A stretch of DNA of 59,652 nt from Gammaproteobacteria bacterium (GCA_028818225.1 JAPPOG010000084.1:1-59652), one strand, 5' to 3'. Numbered from the stretch's first letter, positions 40,963 through 50,589 are shown. A program made the numbers and translations. The notes: generated from the sequence alone by a model not told the origin.

Positions 40963-41412
40963 ATGCAATTGGAAGATATCCTTACACCAGAACGTTGTTA
41001 TTGCCAGGTTAATGGTGTAAGCAAAAAGCGGGTACTCATGAAAATTAGCGAATTGCTGGGAAAGCAGTTTGTAACACTGGATGAGGCCGAAGTATTTAAC
41101 GCCATCATGGCACGAGAACAGCTGGGCAGCACTGGACTGGGCAATGGCATCGCCATCCCGCATTGCAGAGTTCCCCATTGCCAGGGAATTATTGGAGCCT
41201 TAATCACGCTGGCGGAACCAATTGACTTTGATGCAATTGATGGCAAGCCGGTAGATCTACTATTCGTCCTCATAGTTCCTGAACAGAAAACTGAAGAACA
41301 TGTAAAAACTCTTGCTGGTCTCGCGGAACTGTTCAATGATCCGGATTTCTGTTACACATTAAGACATACCCAAGATAGCAGCGACCTGTATAACATTGCT
41401 ATAACATTCTAA
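40963..41412 (+). CDS. ptsN: Nitrogen-PTS enzyme IIA (PtsN)
   Basis: EIIA-type regulator that is phosphorylated through NPr and tunes potassium, nitrogen and stress functions. The active-site histidine is in STGLGNGIAIPHCRVPH near residue 66, with cysteine where glycine is common after the His. 149 residues, normal. Gene order rpoN-ptsN-rapZ-ptsO is kept. Confidence 0.95.
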   Translation: MQLEDILTPERCYCQVNGVSKKRVLMKISELLGKQFVTLDEAEVFNAIMAREQLGSTGLGNGIAIPHCRVPHCQGIIGALITLAEPIDFDAIDGKPVDLLFVLIVPEQKTEEHVKTLAGLAELFNDPDFCYTLRHTQDSSDLYNIAITF

Positions 41413-41456
41413 TTCCAGGCGTAGCACTAACCCAAAAGTGTTAAGAGTCAAAATAG

Positions 41457-42314
41457 ATGAAACTGACAATTATCAGTGGTAGATCTGGCTCAGGCAAAAG
41501 CACCGTTCTTCACATTCTTGAAGATCGTGGCTACTACTGCATCGACAATCTTCCTGCGAGTTTACTCCATTCGCTCGCAAATCGGGTTTTTACAGGAGAA
41601 ACAGGTATTCCAAATGTTGCCGTCAGTATAGATGCGCGCAATATTTCTGCTGACCTTGAACAAGTTCCAAATATCTTAAATGACTTGAAAGAAAAAAATC
41701 TGCCTGTCGAAATTATTTTTCTGGATGCAAATAGTCAGACCTTACTTAAACGCTTTAGCGAAAGTCGCAGAAAACACCCATTATCTAATGAAAATATCGG
41801 GCTAATCGAAGCCATTGATAAAGAATCTGAATTGCTTGAACCAATTTCAGTTATGGCCGGCCTCTCAATCGACACAAGCAGTATGTCGCTCCATCAGCTA
41901 AGAGACTCAATTAAAAACAGGTTAGTGGAGAACAAGGAAACCGGATTGGCACTTTTATTCCAATCATTTGGCTATAAAAATGGCGTGCCAGTAGATGCAG
42001 ACATCGTCTACGATGTTCGCTGCTTACCTAACCCCTATTGGGATAATTCCCTCAGATCATTAACTGGCTTGGACCCCGCGGTTGAGCACTTCCTGGATGC
42101 ACAAGCAGAAGTACAAGAAATGCTGGGAGACATATCTGAATACCTGAGAAAATGGTTGCCACGATTTGAAGTAAATAATAGAAGCTATATCACGGTAGCC
42201 ATAGGTTGCACCGGCGGACAGCATAGATCAGTATATCTATGTGAAAAACTGGGACAATTATTCCTCGATGCGATTCCGAATGTACAAGTAAGACATCGCG
42301 AATTAGGCCAATAA
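41457..42314 (+). CDS. rapZ: RNase adaptor RapZ
   Basis: Nucleotide-binding RNA adaptor that in enterics presents the GlmZ RNA to RNase E and so controls GlmS and amino-sugar supply. P-loop SGRSGSGKSTVLHILED at the N-terminus, DNLPASLL near 30, DVRCLPNPYWD near 185 and the RNA-binding C-terminus IAIGCTGGQHRSVYLCEKL-type stretch near 245. 285 residues. Whether GlmZ exists here is unknown. Confidence 0.96.
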   Translation: MKLTIISGRSGSGKSTVLHILEDRGYYCIDNLPASLLHSLANRVFTGETGIPNVAVSIDARNISADLEQVPNILNDLKEKNLPVEIIFLDANSQTLLKRFSESRRKHPLSNENIGLIEAIDKESELLEPISVMAGLSIDTSSMSLHQLRDSIKNRLVENKETGLALLFQSFGYKNGVPVDADIVYDVRCLPNPYWDNSLRSLTGLDPAVEHFLDAQAEVQEMLGDISEYLRKWLPRFEVNNRSYITVAIGCTGGQHRSVYLCEKLGQLFLDAIPNVQVRHRELGQ

Positions 42315-42329
42315 TCCAATTGTTGTCAG

Positions 42330-42596
42330 ATGCAAAAAACTAAAATCGAAGTGATTAACAAAGCAGGTCTCCACGCCAGGGCCGCATCGAAACTCGTAGA
42401 ATTGACTTCAAGCTATGATTCGGTGATTCAGATTGGCCATGAAAAAATGGTAGACGGAAAAAGCATACTCTCCTTAATGATGCTTGCCGCGGTTCAGGGC
42501 ACCGAATTAAACATCGAGGCTGAAGGGTCGGATGAAGAGCAGGCCATTTCAGCTATAACGACACTCATTAACGATAGATTCGGCGAAGACGAATAA
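42330..42596 (+). CDS. ptsO: Nitrogen-PTS phosphocarrier NPr (HPr family)
   Basis: 88-residue HPr-like phosphocarrier that relays phosphate from EI-Ntr (PtsP) to PtsN. The phospho-histidine is in NKAGLHARAASKLVEL near residue 16, and DGKSILSLMMLAA around residue 47 is the HPr/NPr helix without the Bacillus-type regulatory serine context. It is the last gene of the rpoN-ptsN-rapZ-ptsO run. Confidence 0.95.
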   Translation: MQKTKIEVINKAGLHARAASKLVELTSSYDSVIQIGHEKMVDGKSILSLMMLAAVQGTELNIEAEGSDEEQAISAITTLINDRFGEDE

Positions 42597-42740
42597 TTTC
42601 AGGAACCTCGCTTTAACTTTCGTTTGCCTATGAAATGGCGGTAAAATGCGCCACCCAGTTAGGCAGGGCCCACCTCTTCCCAATTATTTCGATTCAGCAA
42701 CTTACGCACCGAAATACTGACCAGAGGTCTGAGTGCAGTC

Positions 42741-44099
42741 ATGACTCAAGTTAAAGAATCACAATTTCAGAAAGACCATGTACTGGAATTAATCCAGGCG
42801 ATCGATAGTGGGTCTCTGTACCTGGTCCGGCAGATGATCAAGACTCTGCCCGCTGCCGGTATTGCTCATCTGCTTGAATCTTCACCTCCAAAAACCCGCA
42901 CAGTTCTTTGGCAGTTAATCGACAAGGATGCAGAAGGCGAGGTTATTCAATACCTCAATGAAGACCTGCAGAACGAATTTCTTAGTGAATTGAATACAGA
43001 ACAGGTGGTTGAGCTTACTGAGGGCCTGGAAACTGATGATCTGGCTGACATTCTCCAGCAATTACCGCAGCAAATTGCCACCAATGTATTGCAGGCCATG
43101 GACCAGCAGGATAGGCAGCGTGTCGAGTCGATTCTTTCCTATGATGAGGATACTGCCGGCGGCTTGATGAATACGGACACTATCACAGTACGGAGAAATC
43201 ATACGGTAGAGCTGGTTCTGAGGTATTTGCGAAGACACGAGAGTATTCCAGAAATGACAGACAATATCCTTGTTGTTAGCCGTGATGATCAATTCCTGGG
43301 AATTCTTCCACTGAGGAAAGTGTTAGTTTCCGACCCTGACACTTCCGTTCGAGAAGTTATGCATGAAGACATAGAAGCCATTCCCGTTGACATGGAAGCG
43401 ACACAGGTAGCCCAGCTATTCGAACAGCATGATTGGGTATCAGCACCTGTGGTTGACAAAGATGGGAAGCTTTTAGGGCGCATAACGATCGATGACGTCG
43501 TCGATGTAATCCGCGACAGCACTGAACACTCGCTTATGAGTATGGCTGGACTGGACGAAGAAGATGATACTTTTGCGCCAGTCATAAAAACTGCTCGCAG
43601 AAGAGCGTTGTGGCTTGGAGTAAACCTGATGACAGCCGTGCTGGCTTCTCTGGTTATCTATCTATTTCAGGAAACATTGGATCAGGTCGTGTATCTGGCT
43701 GTGTTGATGCCTATCGTTGCAAATATGGGCGGAGTAGCGGGCACACAAACTTTAACGCTGGTAATTCGTAGTATGGCACTTGGCCATATTAGTCCTTCCA
43801 ACAGCCGCTGGCTCTTGACCAGGGAGCTTGGAGTATCGGTACTTAACGGCACGCTTTGGGCTGTCGTAATTTCGGTAATTGCCTTTTTCTGGTATGGAGA
43901 TCTGCAACTTAGCTACATAATCGCAGCAGCGATGATGATCAATCTGGTGACCGCAGCATTAGCTGGCGCCTACTTGCCGCTGTTTCTCAAAAAGATAAAC
44001 GTCGACCCAGCACTAGCTGGCACCGTTGCATTAACGACAGTAACTGACTCCATTGGATTCTTTGCCTTCCTGGGCCTGGCTACAGCTTTCTATCTTTAA
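42741..44099 (+). CDS. mgtE: Magnesium transporter MgtE
   Basis: Channel-like magnesium importer. Soluble N-domain (about 1-130, with ESILSYDEDTAGGLMNTDTI), paired CBS domains (about 135-255) that sense magnesium, and five membrane helices (about 285-450) with VLMPIVANMGGVAGTQTLTLVIR and the final VALTTVTDSIGFFAFLGLA. 452 residues, full length. No magnesium riboswitch is evident in the 144 bases upstream. Confidence 0.95.
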   Translation: MTQVKESQFQKDHVLELIQAIDSGSLYLVRQMIKTLPAAGIAHLLESSPPKTRTVLWQLIDKDAEGEVIQYLNEDLQNEFLSELNTEQVVELTEGLETDDLADILQQLPQQIATNVLQAMDQQDRQRVESILSYDEDTAGGLMNTDTITVRRNHTVELVLRYLRRHESIPEMTDNILVVSRDDQFLGILPLRKVLVSDPDTSVREVMHEDIEAIPVDMEATQVAQLFEQHDWVSAPVVDKDGKLLGRITIDDVVDVIRDSTEHSLMSMAGLDEEDDTFAPVIKTARRRALWLGVNLMTAVLASLVIYLFQETLDQVVYLAVLMPIVANMGGVAGTQTLTLVIRSMALGHISPSNSRWLLTRELGVSVLNGTLWAVVISVIAFFWYGDLQLSYIIAAAMMINLVTAALAGAYLPLFLKKINVDPALAGTVALTTVTDSIGFFAFLGLATAFYL

Positions 44100-44111
44100 G
44101 GCAGACTGTAA

Positions 44112-44612
44112 ATGCTCGAGAAAGAAAATACAGAAGAATTAGTTCCTAGCAAAACCCAGCGCAAGCAAATCGCACGGGAGTTGCAAGACCTAGGTCAAAA
44201 GTTAACTACATTCAAGGCAGCTGACTTGGATCGACTGCCACTCGCCGAAAAGCTTCGATCCGCAATTTCGGATTTTCATCGATTCCCAAATTCTTATGGG
44301 GCACGAAAACGCCAGATGCAGTATATAGGCAAGCTAATGCGGGATTGCGATAAAAATGAGATAGAGCAGGCCATACTCAAGCTTAATTCAAATCCAAAAA
44401 AGGAAGAAATTCAGGATGCATTGCAAGTACAGATAAGGGAATTACTATTGCAGAAAGGAGATGAGGGAATCAGTAAGATTCTTGCAGATTTTCCAGCTTT
44501 CGAACGACAGAAACTTCGCCAACTGTATCGAGAATACTGCAAAACAGATCCAACCAAGCACCCCGCCTTGAAGGAAAAAGTGGATTCTTATATTGCAACT
44601 ATATTGCAATAA
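44112..44612 (+). CDS. darP: Ribosome-associated protein DarP (YjgA, DUF615)
   Basis: Small basic protein that associates with late 50S assembly intermediates. Family features: SKTQRKQIARELQDLGQKLT near the start, LPLAEKLRSAISDFHRFPNSYGARKRQMQYIGKLMR in the middle (a long helical stretch) and a helical C-terminus. 166 residues. It follows mgtE by 12 bases and is probably cotranscribed. It is followed by a 668-base stretch without a confident gene. Confidence 0.92.
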   Translation: MLEKENTEELVPSKTQRKQIARELQDLGQKLTTFKAADLDRLPLAEKLRSAISDFHRFPNSYGARKRQMQYIGKLMRDCDKNEIEQAILKLNSNPKKEEIQDALQVQIRELLLQKGDEGISKILADFPAFERQKLRQLYREYCKTDPTKHPALKEKVDSYIATILQ

Positions 44613-45280
44613 CTTTGAATGCCGGATTGCAGTGATCGGACTTTTCAAGCTTGTCCAGGATAGTATCCGAATAGTAATTATTCTATTGATTCAATATCTA
44701 CCGGCTTGGCGACAAACCACTTCATTCCTGACGCAATTGGATTAATTCTTGGACTGAAAGTACCTCGTTATATCGTTCCATAGCGCTTTTGACGATCAGT
44801 AGCACCTGGAGACAGAGCAAGGTGTTACTACTATGCAATTTCGCCGCTTCCATCACATGACGGATAGTTGAAACCAGCTTGAAAAAAATTAGTTCAGCCA
44901 ACACCAGGAAAAATCGCGTGGGTATACCCCTGAGTGCAAGACATGTGATTTTAGAGTTTGAGTCTTTCTATACAGAGCTGGTCGGCAAAGTCACTGATCT
45001 GTTGTAGTTTGCAAACCCGGCCGTTTTATTCCGAAAAAACCTTTAACAACAATGGATTAACCAAGTTTAGTTCAAGCGCGCGAAACAACAAGCAACCCGC
45101 AATGAAGAAAACCAGTAATGCCCACAGCCCGCGAATCTAGGCAGCTATACGGGTTCTGGATTAAGTGATACCATCCCAGCGCGTAACAAGGGCGTAAAAC
45201 TCTGTCGAATAAATTCCTGCAAAGGTCCTGACTGCGACTTTTTTGGGGAGTAGCACAAAGTAATAATAAAAGAGGTAGCA
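44613..45280. other. 668-base stretch without a confident gene
   Basis: No RNA gene, repeat or complete gene can be supported. Several minus-strand stretches look protein-like but are broken: 45145-45258 (reads QEFIRQSFTPLLRAGMVSL, ends TAG), 45026-45136 in another frame (reads LWALLVFFIAGCLLFRALEL, a membrane-like helix, ends TAA) and 44722-44904 (60 codons from a GTG). This may be the remains of a decayed gene or chance. The DUF4212 gene's promoter must lie near its plus-strand end. Confidence 0.4.
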
Positions 45281-45586
45281 ATGTCTGATAACAGCGCTCA
45301 ATCCTATTGGAAATCCAATATCCGAATCGTACTTTCGCTATTAGCTGTTTGGTTTTTTATATCATTTGGATGCGGCATCCTGTTTGTTGACGCACTGGAT
45401 AATATTCGATTTGGCGGATTCAAACTTGGATTCTGGATTGCTCAGCAAGGTGCAATTTTTGTCTTTGTCGTGCTTATTTTTGTCTATATCTATCTGATGG
45501 ATAAGCTGGATGACAAATACAACCTTGAAAATGCGGAAGAGAATCAGTCGGCTCCTCGGACAAGCTCAGAGGAGGACGCAGCATGA
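45281..45586 (+). CDS. DUF4212 small membrane subunit
   Basis: 101-residue protein with two hydrophobic helices (about 15-37 and 48-70): IVLSLLAVWFFISFGCGILFV and FWIAQQGAIFVFVVLIFVYIY. It has the DUF4212 pattern SYWKxNIRI at the start. This family almost always precedes a VC_2705-type sodium:solute symporter and is thought to be its small partner, as DUF485 is for ActP. It overlaps the symporter by 4 bases (ATGA), supporting a two-subunit transporter. Confidence 0.93.
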   Translation: MSDNSAQSYWKSNIRIVLSLLAVWFFISFGCGILFVDALDNIRFGGFKLGFWIAQQGAIFVFVVLIFVYIYLMDKLDDKYNLENAEENQSAPRTSSEEDAA

Positions 45587-47271
45587 GTGTTCAACTCTGG
45601 ACTTTCGTATTTATCTTTCTCACGTTCGGGCTCTATATAGGGATAGCAATATGGTCACGAGCCGGCTCAACCAGTGATTTCTATGTAGCCGGAAGTGGCG
45701 TACCGCCACTAGCCAATGGTATGGCTACTGCTGCAGACTGGATGTCCGCCGCTTCTTTTATATCAATGGCCGGCCTCATTTCCTTCCTCGGCCGGGATGG
45801 CACTTTTTATCTAATGGGCTGGACTGGAGGCTATGTTCTCCTGGCATTACTATTAGCACCCTATTTAAGAAAATTCGGAAAATTTACCGTCCCCGATTTT
45901 ATTGGCGATCGTTATTACTCAAAAACGGCTCGCCTGATAGCAGTTTTCTGCGCTGTATCAATCTCCTTTGTTTATGTCTGCGGACAAATGCAAGGCGCCG
46001 GTATCGTGTTCTCTCGCTTTCTCGAAGTCGACATAACCACCGGCGTTGTTATCGGCATGGCGATTGTATTCTTCTATGCCGTTATGGGCGGCATGAAAGG
46101 CATTACTTACACTCAGGTGGCTCAGTACTGTGTGCTTATCTTTGCCTTTATGGTGCCAGCGATTTTTATTTCGATCCTGATGACCGGTATTCCTATTCCG
46201 CAAATTGGATTCGGAGCTGAATTAACCGAAGCTTTCGGTGGCGGTTATCTGCTGGATCGACTGGATGGCATGAGTGAAGAATTAGGTTTCGCTACTTACA
46301 CGGAAGGCCAGCGCACAACCCAGGATGTATTTTTTATTACAGCGGCACTTATGTTCGGCACTGCCGGCCTACCTCACGTAATAATTCGCTTCTTTACCGT
46401 TCCAAACGTCCGAGACGCGCGCCGTTCCGCCGGTTACGCGCTGATTTTTATTGCAATTCTCTATACAACAGCTCCTGCTGTTGCAGCTTTTGCCCGCACC
46501 AATCTGATCAATACAGTGGACAATGTTGAATACAATGAAGTACCGGAATGGTTTACCAAGTGGGAAGCAACCAACTTGATTGCCTTTACTGATAAAAATG
46601 GAGATGGGCGCATTCAATACGTTGGCGACCCAGAGGCAAATGAACTGGATGTAAATCGGGATATCATGGTATTGGCCAATCCGGAGATTGCAGGTCTACC
46701 TAACTGGGTAGTCGCGCTGGTTGCGGCTGGCGCGCTAGCTGCCGCCCTCTCCACTGCCGCTGGTTTGTTACTGGTCATATCAACAGCGGTCGCCCATGAT
46801 TTTATGAAGCGCAGTTTCTTGCCAAATATAACGGAGAAGCAGGAGCTGGCCTATGCCCGGATCGCAATTTTTGTAGCTGTTTTAATTGCAGGTTATGTGG
46901 GGATAAATCCGCCCGCTTATGTTGCCCAGGTTGTAGCCTATGCGTTTGGACTGGCTGCGGCGTCATTCTTTCCTGCTATCGTGCTGGGAATCTTTCAGAA
47001 AAGCATGAATAAACAAGGCGCTATTGCCGGCATGGTCGCAGGCTTTCTCTTTACTGCGTTCTATATTGTTTACTTCAAGACGCTTAATCCGGCTCTGGAC
47101 AATGCCGATGGCTGGCTATTTGGAATTTCGCCTGAGGGAATCGGAACCGTAGGCACTTTGGTCAACTTATTCATAGCTATAGCGGTGGCCCAGTTTACAC
47201 CACAGCCGCCAGAAGAAGTTCAGAAGATTGTCGAAGACATTCGTCTGCCTGGCGAAGCAGTCACTCAATAA
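45583..47271 (+). CDS. Sodium:solute symporter, VC_2705 family
   Basis: Polytopic symporter of the solute:sodium symporter family (LeuT fold), 562 residues with about 13 helices. Family wording includes SDFYVAGSGVPPLANGMATAADWMSAASF near 31-59, FTVPDFIGDRYYS near 101 and ALAAALSTAAGLLLVISTAVAHD near 380. Substrate is probably a short-chain organic acid such as acetate, judged only from the family. A soluble insert at about 310-370 contains DKNGDGRIQYVGD (337-349), resembling a calcium-binding EF-hand loop. Coupled to the DUF4212 gene upstream. Confidence 0.92.
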   Translation: MSVQLWTFVFIFLTFGLYIGIAIWSRAGSTSDFYVAGSGVPPLANGMATAADWMSAASFISMAGLISFLGRDGTFYLMGWTGGYVLLALLLAPYLRKFGKFTVPDFIGDRYYSKTARLIAVFCAVSISFVYVCGQMQGAGIVFSRFLEVDITTGVVIGMAIVFFYAVMGGMKGITYTQVAQYCVLIFAFMVPAIFISILMTGIPIPQIGFGAELTEAFGGGYLLDRLDGMSEELGFATYTEGQRTTQDVFFITAALMFGTAGLPHVIIRFFTVPNVRDARRSAGYALIFIAILYTTAPAVAAFARTNLINTVDNVEYNEVPEWFTKWEATNLIAFTDKNGDGRIQYVGDPEANELDVNRDIMVLANPEIAGLPNWVVALVAAGALAAALSTAAGLLLVISTAVAHDFMKRSFLPNITEKQELAYARIAIFVAVLIAGYVGINPPAYVAQVVAYAFGLAAASFFPAIVLGIFQKSMNKQGAIAGMVAGFLFTAFYIVYFKTLNPALDNADGWLFGISPEGIGTVGTLVNLFIAIAVAQFTPQPPEEVQKIVEDIRLPGEAVTQ

Positions 47272-47298
47272 CTTTATTTATTAATAAAGAGAAAGTCC

Positions 47299-47323
47299 GG
47301 CACTTAGTATCAATCTAAGTGCC
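47299..47323 (-). terminator. Stem-loop at the end of the AGCS transporter gene
   Basis: A perfect 9-base inverted repeat GGCACTTAG-7-CTAAGTGCC spans 47299-47323 and includes the stop codon of the minus-strand gene. A pyrimidine-rich stretch follows on that strand (GGACTTTCTCTTTATT), so it may act as an imperfect Rho-independent terminator between the two convergent transporter genes. An AT-rich dyad CTTTATT/AATAAAG lies next to it at about 47272-47289. Confidence 0.5.
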
Positions 47324-48985
47324 ATGCTTGCCATGCTCAGTGCGCTCCCAATAGTCGTTAACAGTCTGCTTCATTTCCCGCCGCATTAACAATATCCCCA
47401 CCAGGTTAGGCACTGTCATTAATACAATGGTTATTAGAGACACGTTCCAGACTATGGTTGTGTCCGCCAGTGCTGCATAGAAAAACCCCAGCACGTATAC
47501 GATTCGATATGGCAAAACAGACTTGGGGCCAAATAAGTACGTCATGGCCCGGTCACCGTAATAAGACCAGGCGATAGCAGTTGAAAATGCAAATAGCATC
47601 AAGCCAAGGGAAACTATGTATTGCCCATAATCCCCAAAGAACCCCCGCGTGAACGCCTGGGTGGTCAAAGGAACGGAGTGCAACAGGGAATCCCCTGTCA
47701 CGATTATGCTGGTGTCATCTAATGAGCCATCGGTTACAGCAATCGCTCCACTAAGTGGACCCTGCTCGTTACTGAAAACGAAGTTTTCTGCGAGTGAGCG
47801 AGCATTAATTAGCGTGAACTCATTATTGTTCTGGGCCTGGCCATTTACGACATTAATGTTTCCACTAAAACTTGCGACGCTGGATTCATCACCGTTCAAA
47901 TAGGCAAATAATTGTTCTATATCGGCCGGCTCGGATTCACTGAATTGACCAGCGACAAAGTTCATGTCCGCCCGCTGGAACTCGTTTTCAAACTTCTCCA
48001 TCCACACCCCTGAAGAGAGAATCACCAGCCCTGTAATGGTACAGATCACGATAGTATCGATAAAAGGCTCAAGAATTGACACCATGCCTTCATCTGCTGG
48101 TTCGTCAGTTTTTGCAGCAGCGTGAGCGATTGGCGCCGAACCCTGACCAGCTTCATTTGAATAGAGGCCTCGATTTACACCTCTATCAAAAGCATAAGCA
48201 AAGGTCGCTCCCAAGAATCCGCCTACTGCAGCAGAACCAGTAAACGCATCAGCAAATATAGCGATAAAAGAAGGAGCAATGTTGGCGATATTGGGGATTA
48301 TTACCGCGAAAGCACCTATTAAATAAAATATTGCCATCGTAGGCACAATCGCAGCAGCAACTTTTGCAATACGGGTAATACCTCCGATGATAACCAGCGC
48401 CAATAACACCGAGAGAATACTGGCAGTAATAAGCGGATCCAAATTGAAGGTGCTTTCCAGCCCCGAAGCAATACTATTTATCTGCGGAAGATTTCCCGTA
48501 CCAAATGAACTGAGGACGGTGGCGATTGCAAATATGATTGCCAGCCACTTCATATTGAGCCCCTTTTCCATATAGTACATGGGACCACCAGCCATTGTGC
48601 CGTCAGGAGTTTCATTCCGATATTTGTGAGATAGTGTTACTTCCACAAACTTACTGGTCATGCCGAAGAAGGCGGTCATCCACATCCAGAAAAGGGCGGC
48701 CGGACCACCCAGATGCAACGCCAATGCAACACCGCCGATATTTCCCGTGCCTACTGTGCCAGATAAGGCAGTGGAGAGCGCCTGAAAGTGCGTGGTATCT
48801 CCCTTCGCACCTTCTTTATCAAACTTTCCGGTGGTAACGCCTATCGCATGTTTGAAATATCGAATCTGAGGGAAGCCAAGATAGAGAGTAAAGAAAAATC
48901 CCGTAAACAGGAGAAAGGTGGGAAACCAGATAGCAGAACCTAAATAGCCATCCAGAAATATCAAAAAATCATTTACTGCATCCAA
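47315..48985 (-). CDS. Alanine/glycine:cation symporter (AGCS family) with large insert
   Basis: Sodium-coupled amino-acid transporter. Core motifs: [29 protein letters not shown] (74-102), [32 protein letters not shown] (271-291) and [15 protein letters not shown] (464-478). The protein is 556 residues; typical members have about 450-480. The extra length is a hydrophilic, Asn/Ser/Asp-rich insert at about 330-437 between two membrane helices, rich in predicted strands and with no cysteine. Substrate is inferred from family only. Confidence 0.93.
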   Translation of the reverse strand: MDAVNDFLIFLDGYLGSAIWFPTFLLFTGFFFTLYLGFPQIRYFKHAIGVTTGKFDKEGAKGDTTHFQALSTALSGTVGTGNIGGVALALHLGGPAALFWMWMTAFFGMTSKFVEVTLSHKYRNETPDGTMAGGPMYYMEKGLNMKWLAIIFAIATVLSSFGTGNLPQINSIASGLESTFNLDPLITASILSVLLALVIIGGITRIAKVAAAIVPTMAIFYLIGAFAVIIPNIANIAPSFIAIFADAFTGSAAVGGFLGATFAYAFDRGVNRGLYSNEAGQGSAPIAHAAAKTDEPADEGMVSILEPFIDTIVICTITGLVILSSGVWMEKFENEFQRADMNFVAGQFSESEPADIEQLFAYLNGDESSVASFSGNINVVNGQAQNNNEFTLINARSLAENFVFSNEQGPLSGAIAVTDGSLDDTSIIVTGDSLLHSVPLTTQAFTRGFFGDYGQYIVSLGLMLFAFSTAIAWSYYGDRAMTYLFGPKSVLPYRIVYVLGFFYAALADTTIVWNVSLITIVLMTVPNLVGILLMRREMKQTVNDYWERTEHGKHGT

Positions 48986-49032
48986 TGTCTTTCCCCCTGA
49001 TTATTTTTCTTCTTTCTGTTGTCTCGCAAGAG

Positions 49033-49851
49033 CTAATCCTCATCGATTGTTATGGTTGGACCACTCGTACCAGTCTCGCCAAATTCCTCTATTTTATTCT
49101 GCACATTCTTTGCCAGCTGAAAATAGGCCTGGGCGGCTCCAGATTCCGGTGTTGATGCTACCACAGGATTACCCCCATCCGTCTTTTCTCTGATCTCCAA
49201 TTCCAGCGGCAAACGCCCTATTACATTGACTCCATATTCAGCCGCCAAGCGATCGCCGCCGCCGCTGCCAAATAGGGCTTCTTCATGTCCGCAATTACGG
49301 CAAACATGCGTGCTCATATTCTCGACAATACCAAGAATGGGCACATCGACTTTACGGAACATTTCAATTCCTTTGCGAGCGTCCAGCAAAGCCACATCCT
49401 GCGGAGTTGTCACGATAACAGCACCAGCAACCCTAACAGATTGGGCGAGACTAAGTTGAATATCACCTGTTCCGGGGGGCATATCGACGATCAGGTAATC
49501 TCTGCTATCCCAGGCAGTGTCGTTAAGAATTTGATTAAAGGCCGAGATTATCATTGGTGCACGCCATACCATGGCAGTATTTTGGTCGATAAGAAAGCCC
49601 ATGGAATTGCATTCAATTCCGTGGGCCTCGATCGGAACCATATATTTTTGTTGCTTAATCTCCGGCCTCGTGCCTGGTTCAACACCCATCATCATTGGAA
49701 TGCTGGGACCATAGATATCGGCATCTAGTAAGCCGACCTTGTTATCCCTGGAAAGGGCAAGCGCCAGATTAACTGCCGTGGTTGATTTACCAACGCCACC
49801 TTTTCCGGACGCTACACAGATGAGGTATTTAAACTTTTCGGGTTGATTCAA
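49033..49851 (-). CDS. apbC: Mrp/ApbC-type P-loop ATPase (Fe-S carrier)
   Basis: Cytoplasmic ATPase that helps deliver iron-sulfur clusters. Walker A is SGKGGVGKSTTAVNLALAL near residue 15, with the deviant-Walker lysines, then DADIYGPSIPMMMGV, VDMPPGTGDIQLSL and the cluster-type CRNCGHEEALFG near 193. 272 residues: the N-terminal MIP18/DUF59-like domain of E. coli Mrp (about 370 residues) is absent, as in some other Mrp proteins. Start is TTG at 49851 with AGGCA upstream; no upstream coding extension is seen. Confidence 0.93.
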   Translation of the reverse strand: MNQPEKFKYLICVASGKGGVGKSTTAVNLALALSRDNKVGLLDADIYGPSIPMMMGVEPGTRPEIKQQKYMVPIEAHGIECNSMGFLIDQNTAMVWRAPMIISAFNQILNDTAWDSRDYLIVDMPPGTGDIQLSLAQSVRVAGAVIVTTPQDVALLDARKGIEMFRKVDVPILGIVENMSTHVCRNCGHEEALFGSGGGDRLAAEYGVNVIGRLPLELEIREKTDGGNPVVASTPESGAAQAYFQLAKNVQNKIEEFGETGTSGPTITIDED

Positions 49852-49975
49852 TTGAGTGCCTGACTTTTATAAAATTTTAACTGACTAATTTACAAACAGT
49901 GCAGGATTATCTTGTATCCATCTTAAAAAGAAAATAGGCATGACAGCGGGACGATAAGACCGCTAAAATTATTGC

Positions 49976-50533
49976 ATGAGTACAAATTACGCTTCAGTTC
50001 GCTTTTACAAACAGGCTATTGCACTGGCAAGCATTTCATTGCTGTCATCAATTGGAACGGCCGCTGAACTTCAGGAAGAAACAGACATAAAGTTCGCGTT
50101 TTACTCTTCGGCCTGGGGCGCTCCAACCGACGATGGCATGAGACTAATCGTTTATAACCAAACCCGAGAGAATCTGCGTCTCGATTCAATCGAATTCCTT
50201 AAGGACGAACAAACAGCAGATCCAATCCTTATAGAAACCAATCTTGACATCCCACCATTGGGATATGCCGAAGAAGAGTTTGAATACATCGAACTGTTAG
50301 AAGGTGATGAATGTATCGATCGGACGCTGGAGGAAAACTGGAGACTTGCTGAGGTATCGAACTACACCCTCAATCCATCAGTACGAAATTTGATTATCGA
50401 AGACACTGATTCGTTTCGAATTTACCAGTGCATCGAAAATGTCAGAACGACCTGGACAGCTACGAATACCAATATACAGTCAGAAACCATCGAATGGGTT
50501 TTATTTCATTTTGAAACTCGTCGTGATAACTAA
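49976..50533 (+). CDS. Uncharacterised exported protein
   Basis: 185 residues, no family recognised. Residues 1-30 form a signal peptide (FYKQAIALASISLLSSIGTAAE, cleavage likely after TAA or GTA). The mature part is acidic, with two cysteines (in GDECIDRTL and IYQCIENV) that may form a disulfide. It has alternating polar/hydrophobic strands such as MRLIVYNQTRENLRLDSIEF, suggesting a beta-sandwich. A monocistronic gene: divergent from apbC and closed by a strong terminator. Confidence 0.8.
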   Translation: MSTNYASVRFYKQAIALASISLLSSIGTAAELQEETDIKFAFYSSAWGAPTDDGMRLIVYNQTRENLRLDSIEFLKDEQTADPILIETNLDIPPLGYAEEEFEYIELLEGDECIDRTLEENWRLAEVSNYTLNPSVRNLIIEDTDSFRIYQCIENVRTTWTATNTNIQSETIEWVLFHFETRRDN

Positions 50534-50549
50534 CCGTCTACTAGCCCAC

Positions 50550-50576
50550 AAAAAAGGGGCCATATGGCCCCTTTTT
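50550..50576. terminator. Bidirectional Rho-independent terminator
   Basis: A perfect palindrome GGGGCC-ATAT-GGCCCC flanked by six A residues before and five T residues after. It works on either strand and separates the exported-protein gene from the convergent pyrophosphatase gene. Confidence 0.93.
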
Positions 50577-50589
50577 CATAGAGTGATTT

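Noticed and set aside
45072..45281. 69-codon minus-strand frame upstream of the DUF4212 gene
   Set aside because: It starts at the DUF4212 start codon on the other strand and has no domain or ribosome site; only the neighbouring frames look protein-like, and those are broken.
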